IMG/VR virus record: IMGVR_UViG_3300009180_000162 | Span: 1-29,073 of that record | Source: a virus | Length of the DNA stretch: 29,073 bases | Strand: one strand, 5' to 3' | In this document: positions 20,843 to 28,462 of the stretch, piece after piece | How positions within the stretch are numbered: the stretch's first letter is position 1 | Layout: each line of letters opens with the position of its first letter | Position numbers and translations under genes: made by a program | Notes under the pieces: generated by a model | Databases searched by the model: none | Told to the model about the DNA's origin: nothing | The model's input: the letters and a program-made list of their open reading frames with translations, nothing else

Positions 20843-20877
20843 GAAACGCCCTTAGACGGAGAATCTAGGGGCGCTTC
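20843..20877 (+). terminator. Imperfect 14-bp hairpin after a short gene; terminator-like but without T-run
   Basis: GAAACGCCCTTAGA and TCTAGGGGCGCTTC pair over 14 positions with one mismatch and one G-U, loop CGGAGAA. It lies 3 bases after the stop at 20839 and 25 bases before the next start. There is no downstream T-run, so it may instead be a factor-assisted terminator, an RNA-processing site or an mRNA 3'-end stabiliser. Confidence 0.45.
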
Positions 20878-20902
20878 TAACCAAACAATAGAAAGGTATT
20901 GA

Positions 20903-21133
20903 ATGGCTGAATCAGATTCTAATTGTGGAAACTGCAAATTCTTCAAGAATATGCAGATCATGGGCCTTTGTCGCCACAGTCCACAGCAGCAGAACAAGCA
21001 CCATAGTGATTGGTGCGGTCAACACCAGGCGCAAGAGGCAGGCATCATTAAACTGCCCGTTTACGACATCATGACGGACAAAACCACTGAAGTTTCTGTT
21101 CGCAAAAAGCCTGGAAGACCAAAAAAATGTTAA
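20903..21133 (+). CDS. Small Cys/His protein with C-terminal AT-hook
   Basis: 76 aa. CGNCKFF near residue 8, then GLCRHSP and DWCGQHQ, gives a four-Cys pattern likely to bind zinc or an iron-sulphur cluster. The C-terminus RKKPGRPKK is an AT-hook core (GRP flanked by Lys/Arg) for AT-rich DNA minor groove. Such a combination suggests a small DNA-binding regulator. The last 7 bases overlap the co-chaperonin gene. Ribosome-binding site AAAGG. Confidence 0.62.
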   Translation: MAESDSNCGNCKFFKNMQIMGLCRHSPQQQNKHHSDWCGQHQAQEAGIIKLPVYDIMTDKTTEVSVRKKPGRPKKC

Positions 21134-21387
21134 GCCCATTGCATGATCGTGTTGTGGTAAAGCCACAAGTTCGAAATCTATCCGACATTATTTATGTCAA
21201 CAACAAAGAAGCCTTCAACGAGGGGACTATTGTCGCCATCGGCCCAAAGGTTTACGATGTGAAGGTGGGAGACTTTATCAAATATGGGAATGGGGATTAC
21301 CTTAATTGGCCCACCCATAAAATTGAAGGTCAAGATTATCAAATCATTCAACTAGCCGACATTTGCGCGGTTGTGGAACCAACATGA
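21127..21387 (+). CDS. Phage co-chaperonin, GroES-like
   Basis: 86 aa. MLSPLHDRVVVKP is the GroES signature start. Residues 16-26 take the place of the mobile loop (RNLSDIIYVNN, with IIYV in the position of the IVL that contacts GroEL), then EAFNEGTIVAIGP and DVKVGDFIKYG match the GroES beta-barrel. Shorter than E. coli GroES (97 aa), partly through a reduced roof loop. Like T4 gp31, it may help host GroEL fold the capsid protein. No groEL gene in the window. Overlaps the genes on both sides. Confidence 0.88.
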   Translation: MLSPLHDRVVVKPQVRNLSDIIYVNNKEAFNEGTIVAIGPKVYDVKVGDFIKYGNGDYLNWPTHKIEGQDYQIIQLADICAVVEPT

Positions 21388-21506
21388 GCAAATTTTGTTG
21401 CCCTAAATGCAAGAAATTTGAATTGAAATTTGCTGATTCAGATGAAATGTATGTTTGCGATAATTGCTATTATTGGTGGTATTTAGATGAATTGGAGCCA
21501 AAATGA
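21384..21506 (+). CDS. 40-aa zinc ribbon protein
   Basis: MSKFCCPKCKKFELKFADSD followed by EMYVCDNCYYWWYLDELEPK: two Cys pairs (CPKC, CDNC) make a rubredoxin/zinc-ribbon knuckle. ATGA overlap with the GroES gene and with the next gene. Function unknown. Confidence 0.6.
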   Translation: MSKFCCPKCKKFELKFADSDEMYVCDNCYYWWYLDELEPK

Positions 21507-21664
21507 AAACTGGACTTTACGCTAACATTCATGCGAAGCAAGAACGCATCAAGAGTGAAAAGGCAACTGGTAAACCTGTAGAGCGCATGAGGTCGCCAGG
21601 TGCAAAGGGCGCACCGACTGCTCAAGCCTTTAAGCAATCTGCTAAGACTGCGAAGAAGAAATGA
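21503..21664 (+). CDS. Small basic protein, 53 aa, conserved in tailed phages
   Basis: MKTGLYANIHAKQERIKSEK, then VERMRSPGAKGAPTAQAF. The phrase M-R-x-P-G-x-K-G-A-P-T recurs in tiny phage proteins beside structural or moron genes. Highly basic (many Lys) with little hydrophobic content; perhaps a virion or nucleic-acid-binding peptide. ATGA overlaps on both sides. Confidence 0.6.
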   Translation: MKTGLYANIHAKQERIKSEKATGKPVERMRSPGAKGAPTAQAFKQSAKTAKKK

Positions 21665-21933
21665 CAAAGCACGACAAGCCTATTCCCCACAAGACCACAG
21701 GCAAGGGGAAAACATACAACCCGACTGAAAAAGGTGCGGGGATGACAGCCAAAGGTCGTGCAGAATACAATGCCAAGAACGGCTCAAATTTAAAGCCCCC
21801 TGCCCCAAATCCTAAGACAAAAGCAGATGCAGGCCGTAAAGCATCATTTTGCGCTAGGATGGAGGGTGTAGTAAAAAACGCCAAAGGCCCAGCAGAACGA
21901 GCCAAGGCATCCCTTAAAAACTGGAACTGTTAA
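21661..21933 (+). CDS. DUF6321-like small basic protein
   Basis: 90 aa. YNPTEKGAGMTAKGRAEYNA, KNGSNLKPPAPNPKTK and the end ASFCARMEGV...ASLKNWNC match the DUF6321 type found in many environmental phages. Basic, two Cys. Function unknown; neighbours suggest a small virion-associated or host-interaction protein. Coupled by ATGA to the gene before it. Confidence 0.72.
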   Translation: MTKHDKPIPHKTTGKGKTYNPTEKGAGMTAKGRAEYNAKNGSNLKPPAPNPKTKADAGRKASFCARMEGVVKNAKGPAERAKASLKNWNC

Positions 21934-21942
21934 AGGAACATC

Positions 21943-22359
21943 ATGTCAAACTCAGTAGCAACAGGCGTAGCCTACCAAGACCCCGAATTTACAACCTGCT
22001 ATGCAAGCGCAGAGATTGGTTACTCAGCAGCTGGACAAGGCGCTGTGACCCAGTTGACAGATAAGTCTACAGGCGTGACTTTAAACAAATCTGCTGGTCG
22101 CATCACAATGAATAACGCTGCTTTGGCTGGAGCCACTGCTGTGTCGTTTATCCTGACCAACAGCTTGATTTCAATCAATGACACGATCATTGTGTGCGTG
22201 TCTAGCAACACCACTGGTAGTGCTGCTGGCGCTTATACGACCTATGTTTCTTACTTGGCTGCTGGTTCTGCTTTGATTACATTGCGTAACTTGACCGCAT
22301 CGACTTCTTATTCTGAAGCCGTGATCATTAACTTTTCAATCATTCACGGTGCATCGTAA
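21943..22359 (+). CDS. Putative beta-rich virion surface protein
   Basis: 138 aa, Ala/Thr/Ser-rich, no charged stretches: DPEFTTCYASAEIGYSAAGQ, LTDKSTGVTLNKSAGRITMN, then GATAVSFILTNSLISINDTI. This pattern resembles small beta-sandwich proteins on phage capsids or fibres that I have seen in marine and freshwater phages; decoration or spike are both possible. AGGAACATC precedes the ATG, TAATG couples it to the next gene. Transcribed with morons, not with the tail genes. Confidence 0.55.
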   Translation: MSNSVATGVAYQDPEFTTCYASAEIGYSAAGQGAVTQLTDKSTGVTLNKSAGRITMNNAALAGATAVSFILTNSLISINDTIIVCVSSNTTGSAAGAYTTYVSYLAAGSALITLRNLTASTSYSEAVIINFSIIHGAS

Positions 22360-22511
22360 TGCCTTTAATTGCATCAATGACGCCAAAGGCATTGAAGGCC
22401 AACATTAAGGCAGAGATAGAAGCAGGCAAGCCGCCTAAACAAGCGGTTGCCATTGCTTACTCTGTAAAGCGTGAAGCCGAGAAAAAAGCCAAACCAAAGC
22501 CCAAAAAGTGA
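22359..22511 (+). CDS. 50-aa basic protein (DUF6496-like)
   Basis: MPLIASMTPKALKANIKAEI, then EAGKPPKQAVAIAYSVKREA and a Lys/Pro tail. The A-N-I-K-x-E-I-x-A-G-K-P-x-K-Q-A-V-A-I-A pattern is recurrent in small phage proteins. TAATG coupling upstream and GTGA overlap with the methyltransferase downstream. Unknown role. Confidence 0.65.
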   Translation: MPLIASMTPKALKANIKAEIEAGKPPKQAVAIAYSVKREAEKKAKPKPKK

Positions 22512-23638
22512 AAATAACCCAAAAGAAAGTCACAGAGCTAATTCCTTATGTAAACAACAGCCGCACCCACTCAGATGAACAAGTGGCACAGATCGCGGCA
22601 AGCATCAAAGAATTTGGCTGGACTAACCCAATCCTGGTAGATGGATCAAACGGCATCATTGCTGGGCATGGTCGCCTCATGGCTGCGCGTAAGTTGGGCT
22701 TTAAAGAAGTACCTACCATCGAGCTGGCAGATCTGACCGACACGCAGCGTAAGGCATACATCATTGCTGACAACCGCCTTGCCCTGAACGCAGGGTGGGA
22801 CAATGAAATGCTCACCATCGAGTTGAACGACTTGCTGGCAGACGGGTTTGCGTTAGAAATCTTGGGTTTTGACACCAAAGAACTAGACGCACTGCTAGAG
22901 CCTGAAGTTGTGGAAGGGTTGACAGACGAGGATGCCGTTCCTGATATGCCTGAAGAGCCAATTACTAAGCTGGGCGACATTTACCAATTGGGCAAGCACC
23001 GCCTAATGTGTGGTGATTCAACATTTATTGATGATGTTGAAAAATTGATGCAAGGAACATATCCAGATCTTGTTCATACAGATCCACCTTATGGCATGAA
23101 CGCTGTAAGCAAATCGTCAGTATTAAAAAAGAATTACAAAATTGATATTCTTGGTGATGACACGCCTGATGCGGCAAAGGATGCCTTTAATCTGATTTAT
23201 GGTCTGTATCCTGAGGCTAAACACATTTGGTGGGGAGCAAATTACTATTGTTCCGCATTACCAGATAGTGAATGTTGGCTTGTATGGGATAAGAACAATG
23301 GTCAATCTGACCAAACAGATTGTGAGCTTGCATGGGCAAATTTCCGCAGTGTTGTTCGCCAGTTTACACAAGCGTCAGAAAAGACCAACCGTGTTCACCC
23401 AACACAAAAGCCCGTGTCGCTTATGGAATGGATTATCAAGCGGTTTAAATTGTCATCTAAGACAATTGCTGATTTCTTTGGTGGATCTGGTAGCACATTA
23501 ATTGCCGCAGAAAAGCATGGAATTCAAGCATTCATAATGGAATTCGACCCTAAATTCTGCGATGTTATTGTAAAGCGTTGGGAAGATTTCACAGGAAAGA
23601 AAGCCATTCTTTTGACACAAACTGTAGAAACTGCTTAA
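22508..23638 (+). CDS. ParB domain - DNA methyltransferase fusion
   Basis: 376 aa, GTG start overlapping the previous stop. Residues 1-110 are a ParB/Srx-like domain: NNSRTHS at 16-22 and GIIAGHGRLMAARKLG at 49-64. Residues 150-376 are an amino-methyltransferase of the class with motif IV first: CGDS, DPPYG at 192-196, then the SAM-binding DFFGGSGSTLIAAEK at 322-336, with HPTQKP before it. It methylates an adenine or cytosine amino group in an unknown site, probably protecting phage DNA from host restriction or altering gene control. Base use becomes more AT-rich after about 23,010, inside the gene. No restriction enzyme partner was found. Confidence 0.87.
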   Translation: MKITQKKVTELIPYVNNSRTHSDEQVAQIAASIKEFGWTNPILVDGSNGIIAGHGRLMAARKLGFKEVPTIELADLTDTQRKAYIIADNRLALNAGWDNEMLTIELNDLLADGFALEILGFDTKELDALLEPEVVEGLTDEDAVPDMPEEPITKLGDIYQLGKHRLMCGDSTFIDDVEKLMQGTYPDLVHTDPPYGMNAVSKSSVLKKNYKIDILGDDTPDAAKDAFNLIYGLYPEAKHIWWGANYYCSALPDSECWLVWDKNNGQSDQTDCELAWANFRSVVRQFTQASEKTNRVHPTQKPVSLMEWIIKRFKLSSKTIADFFGGSGSTLIAAEKHGIQAFIMEFDPKFCDVIVKRWEDFTGKKAILLTQTVETA

Positions 23639-23666
23639 AATTTAAGCGAGTTCCCCCATATAAAAG

Positions 23667-24017
23667 ATGCCAGTAATTCCACAAGAGGCTCATAAGCCAA
23701 CCGATGAGAGTAAAAGGCTGGTTGAATCCAGCAGCGGGTTAGGCTTGCCGCACGAATCTATTGCCGTTTTGGTGGGTATTGATGACAAGACCCTCCGCAA
23801 GTATTACCGCCATGAATTAGACATGGGAAAGGCCAAAGCCAACGGGCAGATTGCTAAGACGTTATTTCAAAAGGCCACCGCAGGTGATACGACAAGCCTG
23901 ATCTGGTGGACTAAAAGCCAAATGCGCTGGTCTGAAACGGTTAAGGCCGAAGTCACAGGCGCAGATGGTGAGCCACTTCAGGGCATCCAGGTCACCTTTG
24001 TAAAGCCAAATGAGTGA
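23667..24017 (+). CDS. Terminase small subunit
   Basis: 116 aa. Helix-turn-helix at residues 20-55 (GLPHESIAVLVGIDDKTLRK) for recognising the packaging site, an oligomerising helix (GQIAKTLFQKATAGDTTSLI), and a C-terminal tail (GEPLQGIQVTFVKP) of the type that docks on the large subunit. Overlaps the large-subunit gene by 8 bases. The start has no strong Shine-Dalgarno. Confidence 0.8.
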   Translation: MPVIPQEAHKPTDESKRLVESSSGLGLPHESIAVLVGIDDKTLRKYYRHELDMGKAKANGQIAKTLFQKATAGDTTSLIWWTKSQMRWSETVKAEVTGADGEPLQGIQVTFVKPNE

Positions 24018-25284
24018 AGTTCAAAACGCTATTGCAAGGGCAGAATTCCCTGTAAAGCTGGAAGGTCTGTTTAAGAAAAGCCGCTACAAGGTGGCCTATG
24101 GCGGCAGGGGCGGCGCTAAGTCTTGGGGAATAGCCAGGGCGTTGCTAATACTTGGCGCAAAAAGCCCTTTGCGGATCTTGTGCGCGAGGGAGTTTATGAC
24201 CTCTATGCGGGATTCGGTGCATAAGCTGCTTTGCGACCAGATAGAGGCACTTAGCTTGTTTGGCTTTTATGAGATAACGCAGGCCAGCATCAAGGGTAAG
24301 AACGGAACAGAGTTTTCATTTGTTGGCCTGAAAAACAACATTGCCAATGTCAAGTCTTATGAAGGCGTGGACATTTGTTGGGTGGAAGAAGCTCAAACGG
24401 TGAGCCGACTTAGTTGGAATGTGCTTATCCCGACCATTCGCAAAGAGGGCAGCGAGATATGGGTTTCGTTTAACCCTGAGTTGGAAACAGACGAGACTTA
24501 CCAGCGTTTTGTCGCAATTCCCCCAGCAGACTGCATCACCATGAAAGTTAACTGGTCGGACAACCCTTGGTTTCCCGAAACGCTCAAACTTGAGAAAGAT
24601 TCTCTCAAGGTAAGGGATGAAGAAGCCTACAACCAGGTCTGGGAAGGATTATGCCGCCAAACAGTGGACGGGGCTATCTTTGCCAAAGAGATGCAGCAGG
24701 CCGAGAAGGAAGGGCGCATCTGCCGAGTGGCGTATGACGCAACAAAGCCCGTACACGCTGTTTTTGATTTAGGATGGTCTGACAGTACAGCCATCTGGTT
24801 TTTGCAGTTTGTAGGCATGGAAACAAGGCTCATTCGGTACATTGAGGACAGCCAGAAGACGATTAGTTATTACCTGGCTACCATGCAGACATTTGGGTAT
24901 GTGTACGACACCATTTGGCTTCCGCACGATGCAGAGAACAAGACATTGGCAGCAGCTGGTCGCACCATTGATGACATCGTAAGGGCGGCAGGCTACAAGA
25001 CTAGGATCATGCCAAGAGTGCCAATTCTTGATTCGATAAATGCCGCTAGGACAATTTTCCCGACCTGTTACTTTGATAGGGAACAAACTGCGGATGGCTT
25101 GGCCTGCCTAAGACATTATCGATACGAGGTTGACCCTGACACAGGGCAGTTCAGCCGAAACCCCTTGCATGATCACTATTCACACGGGGCAGACGCATTT
25201 AGATACATTGCTCTTATGATAAAAGAACCTGTTAAACCCAAAAAGTCAGCACAGATTGCCACTGTTGGCAATTGGATGGGATAA
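24010..25284 (+). CDS. Terminase large subunit
   Basis: 424 aa ATPase-nuclease that packages DNA into the prohead. Walker A GGRGGAKS at residues 31-38, Walker B ICWVEEA at about 122-128, and the coupling motif SFNPE near 157. The nuclease half holds FDLGWSDSTAIW (first Asp), LPHDAENKTL, and DHYSHGADAFRYIAL (last Asp). Length is usual for the PBSX-like terminase group. The stop overlaps a tiny ATG frame before the portal gene. Headful packaging is expected for P22-like phages but not proven here. Confidence 0.92.
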   Translation: MSEVQNAIARAEFPVKLEGLFKKSRYKVAYGGRGGAKSWGIARALLILGAKSPLRILCAREFMTSMRDSVHKLLCDQIEALSLFGFYEITQASIKGKNGTEFSFVGLKNNIANVKSYEGVDICWVEEAQTVSRLSWNVLIPTIRKEGSEIWVSFNPELETDETYQRFVAIPPADCITMKVNWSDNPWFPETLKLEKDSLKVRDEEAYNQVWEGLCRQTVDGAIFAKEMQQAEKEGRICRVAYDATKPVHAVFDLGWSDSTAIWFLQFVGMETRLIRYIEDSQKTISYYLATMQTFGYVYDTIWLPHDAENKTLAAAGRTIDDIVRAAGYKTRIMPRVPILDSINAARTIFPTCYFDREQTADGLACLRHYRYEVDPDTGQFSRNPLHDHYSHGADAFRYIALMIKEPVKPKKSAQIATVGNWMG

Positions 25285-25309
25285 TGAAGCACGAAATAAA
25301 GGGCTGAAC

Positions 25310-27436
25310 ATGGCTTACCAAGACGAAACAGGCAATAAAGACAAGATCAACGATGCCATTAAATTTTGGCGTTTGGTCAACGATTCCGACTCCAATAATC
25401 GGGCAGAAGCCCTGAATGACATTAAGTTTGCCGCTGGTGATCAATGGCCTGTGGAGATTCAGAACAGCCGAAACCTTGAATCGCGTCCATGCCTGACGAT
25501 CAACAAGATTGATGCCTACATTCGCCAGGTGACCAATCAGCAGCGGATGCAGCGCCCCCGCATCAAGGTTCACCCTGTTAATAACCTGGCTGATTACAAG
25601 ATTGCCCAAGTTATCGAGGGCATTACCCGCCACATCGAGGTGAATTCAAACGCTGATACTGCCTACGACACCGCATTTGACTATGCCGTTCGCATGGGAT
25701 GGGGCTATTGGCGCGTCAACACACGATATGTGAGCGAGGATTCCTTTGACCAAGAAATCTTCATCGACACCATCGACAACCCGTTTACGGTCTATTTTGA
25801 TCCTAATTCCATCCTTCCTGATGGCTCAGACGCAGAACGCTGCCTGATAACCACAGTGATGGACAAGAAGGTTTTTAAAGAATACTACCCAGACGCTGAT
25901 GATGGTGCTAACTTCCAACAACGGTCTACTGGTGATGACACAGCTGCATGGATCACCAAAGAGGACATTCGGATTGCAGAATTCTTTTATGTTGAGCGTG
26001 AACGAGCCAAACTGTATTTGCTGAGTGATGGCACTTCAGGCTTTGCGGACTCAGAAAACTTTTTTGCCCGTGTAGAGGCATCTGGTTTGACCGTGGTGGA
26101 TGAGCGTGATAGCTTCCGCAAAGTAGTCAAATGGATGAAATGCACCTCATTAGAGATTCTTGAAGAAAAGACAATGGCGGGTAAATACATCCCCGTTGTG
26201 CCGTGTTATGGCGCTCAAGTGATCATTGACGATAAGCGCAAGAAATACGGCCTGGTGCGGTTTGCTAAAGACCCGCAACGGATGTACAACTTCTGGCGCA
26301 CCAGCATGACCGAAAGCGTAGCCTTGGCTCCCAAAGCCAAATGGTTGCTTGCTGAAGGCCAGGACGAAGGTCACGAAAACGAATGGGCGCAAGCCAACAT
26401 CAAGTCAAGCCCCGTACTGCGGTACAAGCAAAAAGACATCGAGGGCGTACCAGCACCCGCACCAGTTCGACTACAGCCAGAGCCGCCACCTATGGGCATC
26501 ATGGAAGCCGCTGGCGCTATTTCGGCTGACTTGCAGATGGTTTTGGGTGTACTTGATCCAAACCAGCTGCCAAGCGGAAACATTTCAGGCAAGGCATTAC
26601 AAGGCCAACAAAATCAGGTTGACCTGTCAAACTTCCATTACTACGATAACTTGACCCGTTCAATCCGGCATACGGGCAAAATTATTTTGGATTTAATTCC
26701 CAAGATTTACGACACGCAAAGAGTGATGCGGATTATTGGCTCTGATGGTCAGCCCGACATGACCACCATTAACGAGCAAAACGAGATTGGCGAAGTGCTG
26801 AATGATGTGACCGTTGGTGAATACGACGTGGTGATGGACACAGGCCCAGGCTTCCAAACCAAACGCCAGCAGGCGGTTGAAAGCATGATGCCGCTAATGA
26901 CGGGCAACCCTGAGTTGTTTAACATTGCTGGTGATTTGGTCTTCAGAAACATGGACTTCCCTGGTGCTGATGTAATTGCAGATCGTCTGGCTGCGATGAA
27001 TCCGATGGCTAATATTGACGAAAAATCAGAAATACCACCGCAAGTTCAAATGCAGTTGGCTCAGTCTAAACAGGCCATTGAGCAGCTGCAACAGCAATTG
27101 CAGGCGGCTGGTTTAGAGATTAATAACAGGGCGCAGGTGGCTCAGATTCGTGAAGAAGGCGCAACCAAACGCAAACTCTTAGAAGTTACTGCTAAGGCGC
27201 ACAACACCGAGACAATGGCAGAGGTCAAGGTCAACGATCAAAACACCCGCAGCATTACTAGCCAGAACAAGACTGAAATTGATGCCTTGGTAAAAATGCT
27301 TATTGCAAGAATGTCGCCAAATCAATTATTGGCTGAGATTGACCGCCTAAATGCAGAACAGCAACAATATGCGATGGCGGCAGCAGCTGATATTAGCCAA
27401 GGTGCTAGTCCATTTACACAGCCAATGCAACAATAA
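25310..27436 (+). CDS. Portal protein, P22 gp1-like
   Basis: 708 aa, close to P22 portal (725 aa). Twelve copies form the ring at one capsid vertex through which DNA enters and leaves. N-terminal region: KINDAIKFWRLVNDSDSNNR, AAGDQWPVEIQNSR, MQRPRIKVHPVNN; middle YFDPNSILPDGSDAERC. The last 130 residues are long Gln/Ala-rich helices, like the P22 barrel. The start at 25310 is chosen for AGGG 7 bases upstream; an in-frame TTG at 25256 is less likely because it lies inside terL. Confidence 0.9.
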   Translation: MAYQDETGNKDKINDAIKFWRLVNDSDSNNRAEALNDIKFAAGDQWPVEIQNSRNLESRPCLTINKIDAYIRQVTNQQRMQRPRIKVHPVNNLADYKIAQVIEGITRHIEVNSNADTAYDTAFDYAVRMGWGYWRVNTRYVSEDSFDQEIFIDTIDNPFTVYFDPNSILPDGSDAERCLITTVMDKKVFKEYYPDADDGANFQQRSTGDDTAAWITKEDIRIAEFFYVERERAKLYLLSDGTSGFADSENFFARVEASGLTVVDERDSFRKVVKWMKCTSLEILEEKTMAGKYIPVVPCYGAQVIIDDKRKKYGLVRFAKDPQRMYNFWRTSMTESVALAPKAKWLLAEGQDEGHENEWAQANIKSSPVLRYKQKDIEGVPAPAPVRLQPEPPPMGIMEAAGAISADLQMVLGVLDPNQLPSGNISGKALQGQQNQVDLSNFHYYDNLTRSIRHTGKIILDLIPKIYDTQRVMRIIGSDGQPDMTTINEQNEIGEVLNDVTVGEYDVVMDTGPGFQTKRQQAVESMMPLMTGNPELFNIAGDLVFRNMDFPGADVIADRLAAMNPMANIDEKSEIPPQVQMQLAQSKQAIEQLQQQLQAAGLEINNRAQVAQIREEGATKRKLLEVTAKAHNTETMAEVKVNDQNTRSITSQNKTEIDALVKMLIARMSPNQLLAEIDRLNAEQQQYAMAAAADISQGASPFTQPMQQ

Positions 27437-27469
27437 TTGACAAACTAGAAATTAGGGTAAATAATTACC
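27437..27469 (+). promoter_or_regulatory. Promoter for scaffold/coat genes with overlapping palindrome
   Basis: TTGACA (27437-27442), 17-base spacer, AATAAT (27460-27465). A perfect inverted repeat GGTAA-ATAA-TTACC (27456-27469) covers the -10, suggesting regulation. It lies in the 81-base gap after the portal gene and would boost the highly needed scaffold and coat proteins. Confidence 0.6.
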
Positions 27470-27504
27470 AAAACCTTACCAGTGAGGCTCATTGGGAAAA
27501 TTCT

Positions 27505-27518
27505 TTGAGGAAACTCAA
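27505..27518 (+). promoter_or_regulatory. GAAA-tetraloop hairpin at the scaffold start codon
   Basis: TTGAG-GAAA-CTCAA: a 5-bp stem with a GNRA loop. The Shine-Dalgarno GAGG is split between stem and loop and the A of the ATG is the last paired base. It could tune or autoregulate scaffold translation, as P22 scaffold controls its own synthesis. Confidence 0.4.
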
Positions 27519-28438
27519 TGTCAGAAGTTCAGGAAGCATCACAAGTGCAACCAAAGGTAGCCGCTAACGTGGTTACAAGTGAAAATTTAGCTGAATTTAA
27601 CGCTAAAAGAATGGGTTTAGCTGATTCAAAGCCTAGCGAGGCTGCACCAGTTGCAGAGCCGCCAGAGGTTGATAATGGGCAGAGTGAACCAGTTGAAGCG
27701 TCAGAGGAAGCGACAACAACAGAGGATCGAAAACGAAATCCCAAGTTGGAGATTCGGTTTGAGAAGATAACCAAGCAACGTGAAGAAGCTAGGGAAGAAG
27801 CCCGTAAAGAGCGCGAAGCAAGGGAATCTTTGGAAGCCAAGGTTAGGGAACTGGAAAGCAGATCGCAGCCCCCAAAGGCTCAATCTTCTGAGGAACCCCG
27901 ACCAGAGCAGTTCACTGATATGTACGAATATGCGAAAGCATTAACGGACTATAAAGTGGATCAGCGATTAAGTGAAGAAAAGCAAAAAGTAGAACAGGCA
28001 AAGATTGAAGCGCAGCGCCAAGAAGTGATTAACACTTGGACTAAGCGGGTTCAGTCTGCGAAATCTGAGATACCAGACTTTGAGGAAATGGTTGGATCGG
28101 CTGACGTTACTGTCAGCAACGAAATTCGTGATGCAATCTTTGAATCAGATGTCGGGCCTCAACTGTTGTACCATCTTGCTGAGAATCCCGAAATTGCGGA
28201 AAAACTGCAAGGCATGACACTCACAACCGCATTGAGGACTATTGGGAAATTGGAGGCACAGTTTGAAAAGACCGAGCCTCAGACAAAGACTGTTGTTGGT
28301 AGAAGTAAAGCACCAGCGCCGATTAATCCTATCAGGTCGGCGGCAAACGGCAGAGATGTACCCCTTACCAGCGATGGTAAATTTGAAGGGTCATATCAAG
28401 CCTATAAAGCCGCACGAATGGCAGGGCGAATCCGCTAA
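27518..28438 (+). CDS. Scaffolding protein, P22 gp8-like
   Basis: 306 aa, same size as P22 scaffold (303 aa). Highly charged and helical: an acidic N-terminal third, a Glu/Arg coiled coil at residues 80-115 (EEAREEARKEREARESLE), and a short basic C-terminal helix-turn-helix (YQAYKAARMAGRIR) that in P22 binds the coat protein. Located between portal and coat genes as expected. Directs procapsid assembly and leaves before DNA enters. Confidence 0.85.
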   Translation: MSEVQEASQVQPKVAANVVTSENLAEFNAKRMGLADSKPSEAAPVAEPPEVDNGQSEPVEASEEATTTEDRKRNPKLEIRFEKITKQREEAREEARKEREARESLEAKVRELESRSQPPKAQSSEEPRPEQFTDMYEYAKALTDYKVDQRLSEEKQKVEQAKIEAQRQEVINTWTKRVQSAKSEIPDFEEMVGSADVTVSNEIRDAIFESDVGPQLLYHLAENPEIAEKLQGMTLTTALRTIGKLEAQFEKTEPQTKTVVGRSKAPAPINPIRSAANGRDVPLTSDGKFEGSYQAYKAARMAGRIR

Positions 28439-28462
28439 ACCCATTCTTTTTAAGGAAATAAA

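Noticed and set aside
25284-25307. Seven-residue ATG frame (TAATG) between terL and portal
   Set aside because: Could be a reinitiation minigene, but it is too short to distinguish from chance and has no Shine-Dalgarno of its own.
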